The notes: generated from the sequence alone by a model not told the origin. A stretch of 64,000 nt of DNA from Diaphorobacter caeni (GCF_015354245.1 NZ_JADKYZ010000011.1:62001-126000), one strand, 5' to 3'. Positions 18,542 to 27,983 are shown, counted from the first letter of the stretch. A program made the numbers and translations.

Positions 18542-19426
18542 TCACTTGCGGCCCATGAGGCCCTGGGGCCGCACCAGCAGAATCAGAATGAACAGACCGA
18601 GCGAGAAAATCGCGGCCGTCGGAGTCGCGACGAACTGGGAAGCGACCGATTCGAACAGGCCGATGACCACCCCACCGACCAACGACCCGGCGATGCTGCC
18701 GATGCCCCCCAGAACCACCACGATGAAGCTCTTGATGCCGAAGGAGAGTCCCACACTCGGAGTGATCGGAATGAACGAAGCGATGAGACATCCCATGACA
18801 CCTACCAAGGCGCAACCAAGACCGAAGGTCACGCCATAAACACGCTCCACGTCGATGCCGGACATGGCGGCAGCGTCACGGTTCTGTGCTGTCGCACGGA
18901 TCGAACGCCCCATCTCGCTGTAGGTGAGCCACAACGACAGCGCACCCGCAAGGCCCAAGGCGACCACAGCCGCGATCAAGCGAAAGACATTGATCGGAAA
19001 ATCTCCCAGCATCACGGTTGTGCTGCTGATCGTGGGCGTGATGGAGCGAACGTTCGGACCGAAAAACATCAGTGCGAGGTTGTCGATGACGATATAGACC
19101 CCGGCCGTCAGCAACAAGGCACTTATGGGCTCAACCACCAGAGCCTTCTCGCGACGAATCAGCGGAGCAATGATGACGCTCTGCACGAGGTAGCCAAGCG
19201 CGAACATCAACGGCGCCGCGACCACAATGCTCAGATATGGACCCCATCCTGCCTTTTGCTGCATCCAGTACGCGGTGTACATCGCGAGCATGAGAAACGA
19301 TCCGTGCGCGAAGTTCACGATGCGCAGAACACCGAAAATGATGCTCAAGCCCAGCGCTATTCCACCCAGCATGGCGCCAACGAGAATCCCGTTGATGGCC
19401 GAGAAAGTCAAAACATACCAATCCAT
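18542..19426 (-). CDS. livH: branched-chain amino acid-type ABC transporter permease LivH
   Basis: A 294-residue permease starting MDWYVLTFSAINGILVG, with AGGAG nine bases upstream. Family features are LGLSIIFGVLRIVNFAHGSF, ATAQNRDAAAMSGIDVERVY (the cytoplasmic EAA loop), and VVVLGGIGSIAGSLVGG. About eight hydrophobic segments are seen. It pairs with LivM to form the channel. A 97-base gap with a GC-rich hairpin separates it from the binding-protein gene, an arrangement that often keeps binding-protein mRNA in excess. Confidence 0.94.
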   Translation of the reverse strand: MDWYVLTFSAINGILVGAMLGGIALGLSIIFGVLRIVNFAHGSFLMLAMYTAYWMQQKAGWGPYLSIVVAAPLMFALGYLVQSVIIAPLIRREKALVVEPISALLLTAGVYIVIDNLALMFFGPNVRSITPTISSTTVMLGDFPINVFRLIAAVVALGLAGALSLWLTYSEMGRSIRATAQNRDAAAMSGIDVERVYGVTFGLGCALVGVMGCLIASFIPITPSVGLSFGIKSFIVVVLGGIGSIAGSLVGGVVIGLFESVASQFVATPTAAIFSLGLFILILLVRPQGLMGRK

Positions 19427-19523
19427 GAAAAGCACTCCTGCATTCATTTGGGCAAGGCTGCGCCCTGCCGGAGTCACGCGACACCAGCGGGCAGTCTTGC
19501 AGCCGAAACAGTTGGAGGGATGG

Positions 19524-20789
19524 TTACTTGCGCTGAGACCAGGCGGGAACCGGCCACACAGGTTTCGTGGTCGCAGCCCGGTTTTCCGATGGCCAGACCG
19601 TCAGTCGCTTTCCACCGATGTTTTCCGAGATCACCCCATGCGCAAAGGTGTTCTGTCCTTGCTCGTCAAACTTGATACGCTGATAGCCAGGAAACAATGC
19701 GGGACCTGACGTGATGTCCGTGGCGGCCAGTGCGTCACGCAACTTCTGACGATCAGGACTCTTGGATCGCTCCAGCGCATCAGCGACCACGTACACGGCA
19801 GAGACGCCCTGTGCAACGTAAGCGCTCATGCCGTAACCGAGCATGTCACGCGTGCGCTTGTCGATATCGTGAAGCATCGGATCCTTGTTCACCTCGAGCA
19901 TGTCGACTTGCCAATCTTCCTGAACAAAGTAGTAGGCAACCGACTTCGGCTCAACCACCTTGTAGAAGCTCGGATCTTCAGTGCCGCCACCCGCCGAGTG
20001 AACGCCAAAGGGAACATCCAGACGCTGCTCTGCCAACTGGCGTGTGAACAGCAACTGGTCTGGCGTGTACAGCGCAAGAATCAAGGCATCCGGCTTGGAC
20101 GAACGGATTTTCAGCAATTGCGACGTGAAGTCCACCTGATTGGGAGGAGCAGGCTCGTCAAGAACGATCTCGAAGCCGCGCTCTGCTACCAACTTGCGGA
20201 TGTTGGCCGCATGTGAGCGCCCCCAGTCGCCTCCTTCAAAAAACAAGGCCAGTCGCTTGGGGCTCTTGCCCGTTTCCTTGGCCAGCAAGGCAATCGCATC
20301 AAGCTGCTCGCGGGCGTCGTAGATGGCCTTGTTGTTGATGCGGAACGTGTACTTGAAATTGCGCTCGGTGACCTCGTCCTTGACCGCGCCTACTGCGACC
20401 CACGGCGTCTTGTTGCGCTCCGCTACTTCGGTTGAAGGGAAGGTGACCGCACTGTTGAAGGCTCCACAGAGCACCGCAACGTTCTCACGCTGGATCAATC
20501 GTTCCGTTTCCGCCACGCCCACGTCTGCCTTGGACTGAGAGTCTCCGAACACCGCCTCGAGCTTGGCGCCACCCATGCTCTTGATGCCACCGTTCTTGTT
20601 CAGAATGTCGACCGCCGCAATCACCCCGGCTCTCGTCTGATTTCCCACGGCGGCCGAGCCTCCGGTCAGCGGCAGCACACAGCCCATTTTGACCGTAGTC
20701 TGCGCTTTCACGGATGCCGAGAAAAACGCCACACCCGAAACCAATGCGGGGATCAGCACCGCACAGAATTTCCTTCTCATTGAACGCAT
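19524..20789 (-). CDS. Liv-type ABC transporter substrate-binding protein
   Basis: A 421-residue periplasmic receptor. The signal peptide MRSMRRKFCAVLIPALVSGV ends near SVKAQ. The mature domain has GCVLPLTGGSAAVGNQTRAG and a type I fold with a hinge around ALYTPDQLLFTRQL. It is longer than E. coli LivK (about 369) and resembles receptors of amide or aromatic-acid systems. It is first in the 15 kb unit, and GGAG lies upstream of the ATG. The palindrome GTTCAccataTGAAC about 80 bp upstream may be the operator. Confidence 0.92.
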   Translation of the reverse strand: MRSMRRKFCAVLIPALVSGVAFFSASVKAQTTVKMGCVLPLTGGSAAVGNQTRAGVIAAVDILNKNGGIKSMGGAKLEAVFGDSQSKADVGVAETERLIQRENVAVLCGAFNSAVTFPSTEVAERNKTPWVAVGAVKDEVTERNFKYTFRINNKAIYDAREQLDAIALLAKETGKSPKRLALFFEGGDWGRSHAANIRKLVAERGFEIVLDEPAPPNQVDFTSQLLKIRSSKPDALILALYTPDQLLFTRQLAEQRLDVPFGVHSAGGGTEDPSFYKVVEPKSVAYYFVQEDWQVDMLEVNKDPMLHDIDKRTRDMLGYGMSAYVAQGVSAVYVVADALERSKSPDRQKLRDALAATDITSGPALFPGYQRIKFDEQGQNTFAHGVISENIGGKRLTVWPSENRAATTKPVWPVPAWSQRK

Positions 20790-20870
20790 CGTTGTCTCCG
20801 TTGAATGTTGTTGCGAGCAGGAGAAGTATGGATTTCAGGTCGGCAACGCGTCCTCGCTATTTGAAGGAAT

Positions 20871-20885
20871 GTTCACCATATGAAC
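20871..20885. promoter_or_regulatory. candidate operator upstream of the Liv unit
   Basis: GTTCA and TGAAC separated by five bases form a 15-bp inverted repeat, the size typical of IclR-family sites. It lies about 82 bp before the start of the binding-protein gene. The IclR protein encoded at the end of the same unit is the obvious candidate to bind it, but this is inference from geometry. Confidence 0.45.
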
Positions 20886-21011
20886 TGCACGTTTTCACCA
20901 GCCAGACCGCATCGATTCTCGAGATGAGTCACGCGACAACAAACAAGCGGCCGTACGTCTGCAGCGGCCAATGCAAGCGCATGGTATGGGAACACGGCCA
21001 TGACTTCCGTT

Positions 21012-22082
21012 CTATGCGCTTAGTCTCAATTCCAACACAAAATTGAAGCGCCTTGAACAATGCACCCATGCCTTCAGCCCCACCCGGAAACCCCACCACG
21101 CCCGGACCAGCGCATAGGTATCGAACCTGCAGTATTCCAACATCTGCCTTTCTATTTCGGCGCAGCGGGAGGGCATTGTGCGCAGAGCCTGCGCTTCGGA
21201 CAAGGCATTCATTGCAGCTCCACCATGCGCGCCATGGCAGCGAAGGGCGACTACCGAAACATGCTGGTCCACTCCTCTCGCCCTCCACGCATGTTCCAGC
21301 GCATGCAGGTTGCGATGCAGACTCTCGTCAAAGTTCCACACCTGCGCGAGTTCCATTTCCACATCGATATCGAGAATGCCTGCGGGAGACAGCAGGTAGA
21401 CGTCGTCCTCCCGCACATCCGCATAGCTTGCATGCACCCACACGTCATCGGATGAACGCAGGTCCAGTTTCACCACATCGTCATCGACGGCCCCGGCAGG
21501 TTGATCGGAGCAGATCCCGCGTTGTACGGAATCCGGCTTCGAAAGTGCTTCACTACTGCGGCTGAGCAAGGTGACCTCCACCTGTCCAATCGGCGTCCTG
21601 CGCAATCTCCAGATGCGGGAGTCACCACAGTTGACGGCGCAAATCTGGCCTGGACCGACATGCAGAGATGCCATCGATGGATAGACCTCCGGTGTCAGCT
21701 TGCCCATGTGGCGTCGGGCCGACGCCTTTCTTGCATGCAAGGCGCGCACCGGCAAGGTCACTTGCCGCTGCTGCACATCGTCGCTCACGGGAAATGCATC
21801 GATGAGTCCATGCAGGGCTGCAAGCAGCGAGCGGCTTGCATGCGGATGGGCCGGCGACAGATGCGATCCCCCCGCCACGGACAACCACACCCCGTCCGCT
21901 CGGACGATGGGCGGAGCGCAATAGATGGATTGCTCTTGAAGCAGATGCTGTACCTCGCCCAGATTCAACAGCATCGCATCGCTCTGTGCGCCACGCGGTG
22001 CGCCGGTGCATCTCTCGCTGTTTGAATACTGGAATGCTCCGACCTCTACGGCAAAAGGTTGCGCGGCACATGTCTCGTTCAT
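21012..22082 (-). CDS. degenerate PP2C-like protein, function unknown
   Basis: A 356-residue protein without a clear full-length family match by eye. Parts resemble PP2C phosphatases: SMASLHVGPGQICAVNCGDSRIWRLRR parallels the strand with the GDSR motif, DDVYLLSPAGILDIDVE parallels the LLCSDGL strand, and HVSVVALR parallels the last core strand. The Asp expected in the SDG motif is Ala here, so catalysis is doubtful. The start MNETCAAQ has GGAG five bases upstream. It is divergent from the cREC-esterase gene and stands at the left edge of the accessory island. It may be a pseudo-phosphatase sensor. Confidence 0.5.
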   Translation of the reverse strand: MNETCAAQPFAVEVGAFQYSNSERCTGAPRGAQSDAMLLNLGEVQHLLQEQSIYCAPPIVRADGVWLSVAGGSHLSPAHPHASRSLLAALHGLIDAFPVSDDVQQRQVTLPVRALHARKASARRHMGKLTPEVYPSMASLHVGPGQICAVNCGDSRIWRLRRTPIGQVEVTLLSRSSEALSKPDSVQRGICSDQPAGAVDDDVVKLDLRSSDDVWVHASYADVREDDVYLLSPAGILDIDVEMELAQVWNFDESLHRNLHALEHAWRARGVDQHVSVVALRCHGAHGGAAMNALSEAQALRTMPSRCAEIERQMLEYCRFDTYALVRAWWGFRVGLKAWVHCSRRFNFVLELRLSA

Positions 22083-22291
22083 GGATCTCCGAAGGCGTCT
22101 CAAGTTGAACTGCCTCCAAGTCTCGTGATGCACATGTCAAACTGCGTCGCACCCGCAAACGGCTTTTGTGCGACGCAATCTGTCGTTTCACCGTAGACAA
22201 TGACCCTCATCGGCAAACACCCAACAGAAGAAAATCCACGAGCAGACGGCGCATTCATGGCGCCGGCTCGCAGAATCCGGGAGTCACTGGA

Positions 22292-23239
22292 ATGAACAGC
22301 CACATCCAAGCCAACAAGAAAATGTTCCTCGACGATGAGCGCATGCCGCCTGGAGACGAGTCGCAGTGGCGCATCTGTCGGTCTTCCAACGACGCCATGC
22401 AGGCCATGCTGCAGCAAGGCGTGCCCGACTTCATCAGCTTCGATCACGATCTCGGCGGTGACGACACGGCCATGATTTTCGTGAAATGGCTGATCGACAA
22501 GGATCTGGACTCCCTGGGCTTCATTCCTGCCGAGTTCTCATTCGAGATCCATTCCCAGAATCCCATCGGCGCGCACAACCTGCGCCAGACGCTCTACGGC
22601 TACCTCACCTATCGGGACCAAGGCCCACGCGCTGCGGTCCAAGCCCCAACCCTTCCCGACAAGGAATCCCACACTTTGGCGAACATCCTCTACATCCACG
22701 GCCACGGCTCCTCCGGCAACAGCGAGAAGGCAACCCAGCTCAAAGCGCAACTCGAATCACTCGGCCACAAGGTGCATGTTCCCACGCACCAATCCGATCC
22801 ACGGATCGACCTGCGCATGTTGGAGGGCATGATGGAATCGGAAGGCATCGAAGCGGTCATCGGATCGAGTCTCGGCGGGCTGTACGCATTGCTTTTGAGC
22901 GAGCGCTTCGGAACCAGCGCCTTTCTGATCAACCCGAGTCTTCACCCGGAAGACTCGGTGTTTCGGGAGCACTCGGAGCGTTCAGCCATCAAAGCTGCGC
23001 TGGACAGCTTCAAAACGGATGCACCAGACAAAAAGGAGTGGCCAGATAACGGATACTCGCAGTTGGATTGGCCCCGGATCACCATGGCCATCGCCATGGA
23101 TGACGAACGCATCGATGTGCCGTACACGGTAGAGACGTTAACGCGAGCGCACACTTTGAAGTTTCACGATGGACGCGGCCATCAGTTCAAAAACGTAGGT
23201 GACCTCGTGCCGCACATTGTTGAATGGCTCAAGCGCTGA
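22292..23239 (+). CDS. cREC receiver domain fused to YqiA-like alpha/beta hydrolase
   Basis: A 315-residue two-domain protein. Residues about 8-110 (FLDDERMPP, FISFDHDLGGDDTA, EIHSQNPIGAHNLR) match the cyclic-phosphate-processing receiver (cREC) domain, a receiver-like fold linked in the literature to RNA-end or nucleotide processing in conflict systems. Residues about 130-315 match the YqiA/UPF0227 esterase fold: ILYIHGHGSSGNS, nucleophile Ser in IGSSLGGLYA, FLINPSL, and a late His in HDGRGHQFK. The start was set at MNSHIQANKK, just before the first conserved strand. The combination suggests a signalling or end-processing enzyme, and its substrate is unknown. Confidence 0.75.
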   Translation: MNSHIQANKKMFLDDERMPPGDESQWRICRSSNDAMQAMLQQGVPDFISFDHDLGGDDTAMIFVKWLIDKDLDSLGFIPAEFSFEIHSQNPIGAHNLRQTLYGYLTYRDQGPRAAVQAPTLPDKESHTLANILYIHGHGSSGNSEKATQLKAQLESLGHKVHVPTHQSDPRIDLRMLEGMMESEGIEAVIGSSLGGLYALLLSERFGTSAFLINPSLHPEDSVFREHSERSAIKAALDSFKTDAPDKKEWPDNGYSQLDWPRITMAIAMDDERIDVPYTVETLTRAHTLKFHDGRGHQFKNVGDLVPHIVEWLKR

Positions 23240-23321
23240 TCGACCACCGAAGATCAACGCCCGCATTCACGAATCGCACGGACACAAGAACTCGAATTGA
23301 TTTTTTAAGAGAGACATCGGG

Positions 23322-23708
23322 ATGACATCGGAACTGGAGCAACAACTTCGCTCCCAATACCCCAAGATATTCGCTGACTGGGACAAACCGCTGAGCGAGT
23401 CCGCCATGTCGTTCGGCCTGCAATGCGGCGACGGCTGGTATGGCCTCATTGATCAGCTCTGCCTCGAGTTGCAGCACGCCACGGATCACGATGGCGAACC
23501 CCAATTCGTCGCATCGCAAGTCAAACAGAAATGGGGAAGCTTGCAATTTCATGCGGCCAACGAACCGAGCGAAGTCCAGTCCGCCATCATTCAGCATGCG
23601 CAAACCCGCTCCGCCGCCATTTGCGAAATATGCGGAGGGCCAGGACAAACACTGACGATCAACCCGCGAAAGGTGGGGACCCGCTGTGCAATGCATGCCG
23701 CTGCTTGA
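23322..23708 (+). CDS. small zinc-ribbon protein of unknown function
   Basis: A 128-residue protein. The N-terminal part (YPKIFADWDKPLSE, LQCGDGWYGLIDQLCLELQ, SQVKQKWGSLQFH) and the C-terminal CEICGGPGQTLTINPRK with a later C and H look like a conserved small protein seen in phage and mobile contexts, with a C-x2-C...C-x2-H zinc site. I recognise the pattern but not a function. It lies between the cREC-hydrolase gene and the DUF262 pair on the same strand, 82 bp after the former. Confidence 0.6.
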   Translation: MTSELEQQLRSQYPKIFADWDKPLSESAMSFGLQCGDGWYGLIDQLCLELQHATDHDGEPQFVASQVKQKWGSLQFHAANEPSEVQSAIIQHAQTRSAAICEICGGPGQTLTINPRKVGTRCAMHAAA

Positions 23709-23781
23709 GCGGTCCGAAACACAACCCAGAACGCATAGCCTGACCACGCCCGCGCGCTGAAAGGGCGCCCATCTCCAGAAC

Positions 23782-25578
23782 ATGGAAGGACAGCTCCGCT
23801 GCACTCTCCTGCTCGACCAAGAAACCTTCCCCAATCACGACAACCAGATGAGCTACCGACTAGACGATCGCCCCATCGGCTTTGGCACAGACCCTGCAAC
23901 AAACGATGTGCACACAGGAATAGAAGGCAACTTCTTCATTCCATCCTACCAACGCGGCTACCGCTGGACGCCAGACGAGGTGTTCAAACTGCTCGACGAC
24001 CTGATGGAGAGTGCCCGGGAAAGAAAGACACGATACAGCCTGCAGCCCATTGTCGTGAAGAAGCGACCCAACGGAGACTGGGAACTGATCGATGGGCAAC
24101 AGCGCCTCACCACGCTGTGGTTGATCTTCAACTACCTGCACAAAGCAGGCTACAAGCGTTTCGGTGCGGCCTACACTCTGGAGTATGAAACCCGGCCTGG
24201 AAGCCACGCTTATCTGCAATCTCTGGATGCCGAACAAGCAACCCGGAACATCGACTACTTCCACCTGCATCAGGCGCATCAGGCCATCGGTGAATGGATC
24301 GATCGCCAAGGCAGCACTGAGCAGGCCAAGGAAGCCCGGGTCAACCAACTCCATGTCTACCTCTCCGATTCGGTACGCATCATCTGGTATGAAGTCCCCG
24401 AGAATGAAGAGCCGATTCCCCTGTTCACGCGCCTGAACCAAGGACGCATTCCGCTGACCGATGCCGAACTGCTCAAGGCAGTCCTGCTCACGCATGTGGA
24501 GCAGCAGGAGCCCGGTCGCCAGATCGAAGTGGCCGCCCAATGGGATGGTATTGAACGCGATCTGCAACGCGCAGAAATCTGGGCCTTTCTGGCCCCCCAG
24601 GGCAGTCACTCGCAGGACCAGCACGCCACGCGCATCGATTTGTTGCTGGACACGCTGGCCAACAAGCCAGCAATTGGAGCGCGTCGTTACTACACCTTCG
24701 ACGCCCTGAACGATGATGCCCGCAAAAACAGCCAGGACTTCTGGAAAAAGGTGGTGGCCCTGCACGCCCAGATTCTGGGATGGTTCGAAGAGCCGCGCTG
24801 GCACAACAAGATCGGTTTTCTCGTCGCCTGCGGACTCTCCGTCGGAGACGTGCTCCAACTCGCGCAGGAGCAAACCAAAACTGCATTCGAAGCGGCTCTC
24901 GATGCTCGCATCAAGTCCACCCTTGATACGCGGGCCGATGATCTTCACGACACGCTGAGTTACGACAAGACCGGCCACAAGGTCACGCTGCAGCGCTTGC
25001 TGCTGCTGTTCAATGTACTGACTTGCCGCGAGCGCTTTCCTTTCAAGGAGCATCTCGGAAAATCGTGGTCACTCGAGCATATTCATGCACAGAATGCCCA
25101 GGACCTGACCCGCGCCGAGCAATGGGAGACTTGGCTTCAGGAACACCGCAGGGCTCTGGGTGACATCAAGACCGATGCCAATGCTCCAGCCATCGATGCG
25201 CTGCTCGATCGCATCCATGCGGTCCTCCCGCATGTGCATACACGGCAATTCGATCAGGAGCAATTCCGGGATCTGGCAGGACAAACGCTGCTGGCACTCA
25301 ATGATGGCGTGGAGGAAGAAGCCGATCACAGCATCGCCAACCTCGCGCTGCTGTCCAACGGTGCCAACGCGGCGCTCAGCAATGCCGTGTTCGAAGTCAA
25401 ACGCCAACGGATCCTGGCGATGGACAAGGAAGGCGAATACATCCCCGCCGCCACGCGCAACGTATTTCTGAAGTACTACGCCCAGGCCAACCATCTGCAG
25501 CCCCATTTCTGGAGCGAGACGGACAAAGACTCGTATTTGCAGACCCTCAAATCCACTCTGGCTCCCTACCTGCAATGA
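23782..25578 (+). CDS. DUF262 / GmrSD-type nuclease protein with C-terminal HNH-like motif
   Basis: A 598-residue protein. The DUF262 ParB/Srx-like nucleotide-hydrolysing domain has FFIPSYQRGYRW (about residues 51-62) and ELIDGQQRLTTL (about 101-112), then LFTRLNQGRIPLTDAE. Near residue 430 the segment SLEHIHAQNAQ resembles the His-containing core of DUF1524 HNH nucleases. Proteins of this type include GmrSD, BrxU, SspE and TgvAB, which restrict modified or phosphorothioated DNA. The start is uncertain: MSYRLDDRP 22 residues later is possible. It overlaps the next DUF262 gene by four bases. Confidence 0.85.
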   Translation: MEGQLRCTLLLDQETFPNHDNQMSYRLDDRPIGFGTDPATNDVHTGIEGNFFIPSYQRGYRWTPDEVFKLLDDLMESARERKTRYSLQPIVVKKRPNGDWELIDGQQRLTTLWLIFNYLHKAGYKRFGAAYTLEYETRPGSHAYLQSLDAEQATRNIDYFHLHQAHQAIGEWIDRQGSTEQAKEARVNQLHVYLSDSVRIIWYEVPENEEPIPLFTRLNQGRIPLTDAELLKAVLLTHVEQQEPGRQIEVAAQWDGIERDLQRAEIWAFLAPQGSHSQDQHATRIDLLLDTLANKPAIGARRYYTFDALNDDARKNSQDFWKKVVALHAQILGWFEEPRWHNKIGFLVACGLSVGDVLQLAQEQTKTAFEAALDARIKSTLDTRADDLHDTLSYDKTGHKVTLQRLLLLFNVLTCRERFPFKEHLGKSWSLEHIHAQNAQDLTRAEQWETWLQEHRRALGDIKTDANAPAIDALLDRIHAVLPHVHTRQFDQEQFRDLAGQTLLALNDGVEEEADHSIANLALLSNGANAALSNAVFEVKRQRILAMDKEGEYIPAATRNVFLKYYAQANHLQPHFWSETDKDSYLQTLKSTLAPYLQ

Positions 25579-27983
25579 CCCAAACCGCTTCCAACGTGCA
25601 AACGACCGACAACGCAGGTACTCTCACCAGCCTCGCACAGATCTTTGAACAGCCCATCAACGGCATGCAGGTCAACGCGATCGAGATCCCGCTGTTCCAG
25701 CGTGATTACGCCCAAGGCCGCAGCAGCGAACAGGCCCGCCATGTGCGGGAGCGCTTCATCGCCGACCTGTGCAACGCGCTGGATGGAGACACCGAACTCC
25801 ATCTCGATTTCGTTTTCGGCGACGTGGTGGACATGACGCTGTATCCACTCGATGGCCAACAGCGCCTGACCACCTTGTTCCTGCTGCACTGCTATCTGGC
25901 ATGGCATCATTTTCCCGATACGTCGATCAACCAGCCTTGGCATTCATTTCGATATGCCACACGTCCCGGCGCGCGTGCATTCTGCCAATTCCTCACGCAA
26001 TGCCACCCCGACATGGCGAAGCCGAAACTGTCGGATTGGCTGCGCGACCAACCCGGCTACCTCCCCACCTGGAAGCACGACCCCACCATCCAGGGCATGC
26101 TGGTAGTGTTGGACCTACTGCATCAGCGCTACGCGGAGAAATCACAGGATCAACGAGCCTTCGCCTGGGCTCGGCTCATCGATCCGGAACATCCCGCGAT
26201 ACGGTTTCTGGTGCTGCCCGTGGCCGCACAGAAGCTGGACAACACCTTGTACGTGAAGATGAATTCACGCGGGCGACCGCTGAGCGCGTTTGAGAACTTC
26301 AAGGCCGACTTCGAGGCATTGCTGCACAAGCGGCTCGGCAAGGACGATGCCGAGGTCAAAAGCTTTTCGCACAAGATCGACACCCAATGGGCGGATCTGT
26401 TCTGGCAGTACCGGGGAGGCAATGACCTGATCGACGAAGAGTGCATGCGCTACCTGCGCTTTCTCTTCGAAGTTCTGGCGTGGAAGCGCGAATTGCCTGT
26501 GCAGACCAGCCAAGGCGATCTCAAGGCACTGAACACCCTCTCGGAATCGCTGTTGGGCAGCCATGCACCCGAGGCCAAGGCCCGCGCCGACTTCCAATGG
26601 GTCACGCAAGCCCTCGATCTCTGGCTTTCGGTGCAGTCCGGTGACACCACCGGCCCAGCGGCCATCGCCTCTCTGTTCGCAGAACTCTTCACCCGCGATC
26701 CCCACACGGCATCGACGCCGCTGAGAATCTTCAACTTCCGCGATTTTGGAGACGCTCCGGTTGGCGTGGACCTGTTTCATGCCTGCTGCGCACTCTACGG
26801 CACTCGCCCTTGGTCACTGGCCCATACCGTGCTTCTGTATGGTGTGATGCAAGGCCTGATGAACGGGACCTCGCCTGCGGATCTCCACCCACGCCTGCGT
26901 CTTCTTCGCAATCTGATCGAGGCGTCGCGCAGCGAAATCCGTTCCGATGACACCCGCAACAACATGCCGGCCTTGCTGCGCGAAGTGGAGATCATCATGG
27001 CCGGCGGGTCACTCACCGACGTGAAAACCTTCAATCAGGTGCAGGTGCGAAACGAGCTGACCAAACGGGCTCTGGCGTCCGCACACCCCGCACTCCAGAG
27101 CGCCATCGACCGACTGGAAGACCACGAGCTGCTGCGCGGTGGCTTGACGGTGTTCGATCTCGATCCAACGCAGGCCCACGACACCTTTGCCCAGCGCGCG
27201 ACGGCGTTTGGCGCCTTGTTCAAAAACCCGTACCAGCTCGTGAGTGCCGCGTTGCTGGCCAAGGGCAACGAGGGGCGGGTCCACGGGCATGTCCATGGAC
27301 GAGGATCCGGCCATCGGCTCACCTATCTTGGCGCTCCGCGCCAACGACAGGCCGGGCTCTGGGAAGACCACTGGCGCATTCGCTACAACGAACCTGTGCA
27401 TCCCAGTGCGTCGGCGTTGATGGCGCTGCTGGACGACATGACAACAGGACAATCCCCGCAGCAAATCATTGGTGCGTTCACGTCCGATCCCGACACCGCC
27501 AAGGACTGGCGCTACTACATCGCCAAGTACGAGGTGATGCGCGGCGAACATCTGGAATTTGCGGGCAGCTACGTGGTGTCCCCTGATCCGGGAATGGCCA
27601 TTTGCATGCCCAAGAGCGACTCGTGCGACAACCGAAGCAATCACCACGATGCCTACCTGCTCGCCCTCGCAGAAGCGGCCGGGTTGAGTTCCCTGAACAT
27701 CCGCAACCAAGGCTGGCCGCGCTGCTTTCCCGGTCATGAGACCAACGAGCGGCATCTCGAACTGGCCCGGAGCGGCCTCAGGATCCGCTGCGTGGCCAAT
27801 GGCTGGGCATTCAGCAACCTGCCCGAAGATCCCCTGCTTCGCGATGCCTACGACAGCGTCGCGAGCAGGCACAACGTGAAGGACGCGCTCTGCGAAATTC
27901 CGCAAAACAACGGGACTGACATGGCAGACCGGATTCACATCGGCGCCGTGATATTGCGTGACCTCGTGAAGGCTGGCTTGTAG
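25575..27983 (+). CDS. large DUF262 protein, partner of the upstream DUF262 protein
   Basis: An 802-residue protein with a second DUF262 domain: IEIPLFQRDYAQGR (about residues 36-49), LDGQQRLTTLFLLH (about 92-105), and the conserved VKMNSRGRPLSAFENFKADF (about 227-246). The remaining 550 residues contain no HNH motif that I can see, but have KDWRYYIAKYEVMRG and a Cys/His-containing stretch near SDSCDNRSNHHDAYLL. Its ATG overlaps the upstream stop (ATGA), so the two proteins are probably made in equal amounts and act as a complex. Two-gene DUF262 restriction systems such as TgvAB are the closest known arrangement. Confidence 0.82.
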   Translation: MTQTASNVQTTDNAGTLTSLAQIFEQPINGMQVNAIEIPLFQRDYAQGRSSEQARHVRERFIADLCNALDGDTELHLDFVFGDVVDMTLYPLDGQQRLTTLFLLHCYLAWHHFPDTSINQPWHSFRYATRPGARAFCQFLTQCHPDMAKPKLSDWLRDQPGYLPTWKHDPTIQGMLVVLDLLHQRYAEKSQDQRAFAWARLIDPEHPAIRFLVLPVAAQKLDNTLYVKMNSRGRPLSAFENFKADFEALLHKRLGKDDAEVKSFSHKIDTQWADLFWQYRGGNDLIDEECMRYLRFLFEVLAWKRELPVQTSQGDLKALNTLSESLLGSHAPEAKARADFQWVTQALDLWLSVQSGDTTGPAAIASLFAELFTRDPHTASTPLRIFNFRDFGDAPVGVDLFHACCALYGTRPWSLAHTVLLYGVMQGLMNGTSPADLHPRLRLLRNLIEASRSEIRSDDTRNNMPALLREVEIIMAGGSLTDVKTFNQVQVRNELTKRALASAHPALQSAIDRLEDHELLRGGLTVFDLDPTQAHDTFAQRATAFGALFKNPYQLVSAALLAKGNEGRVHGHVHGRGSGHRLTYLGAPRQRQAGLWEDHWRIRYNEPVHPSASALMALLDDMTTGQSPQQIIGAFTSDPDTAKDWRYYIAKYEVMRGEHLEFAGSYVVSPDPGMAICMPKSDSCDNRSNHHDAYLLALAEAAGLSSLNIRNQGWPRCFPGHETNERHLELARSGLRIRCVANGWAFSNLPEDPLLRDAYDSVASRHNVKDALCEIPQNNGTDMADRIHIGAVILRDLVKAGL

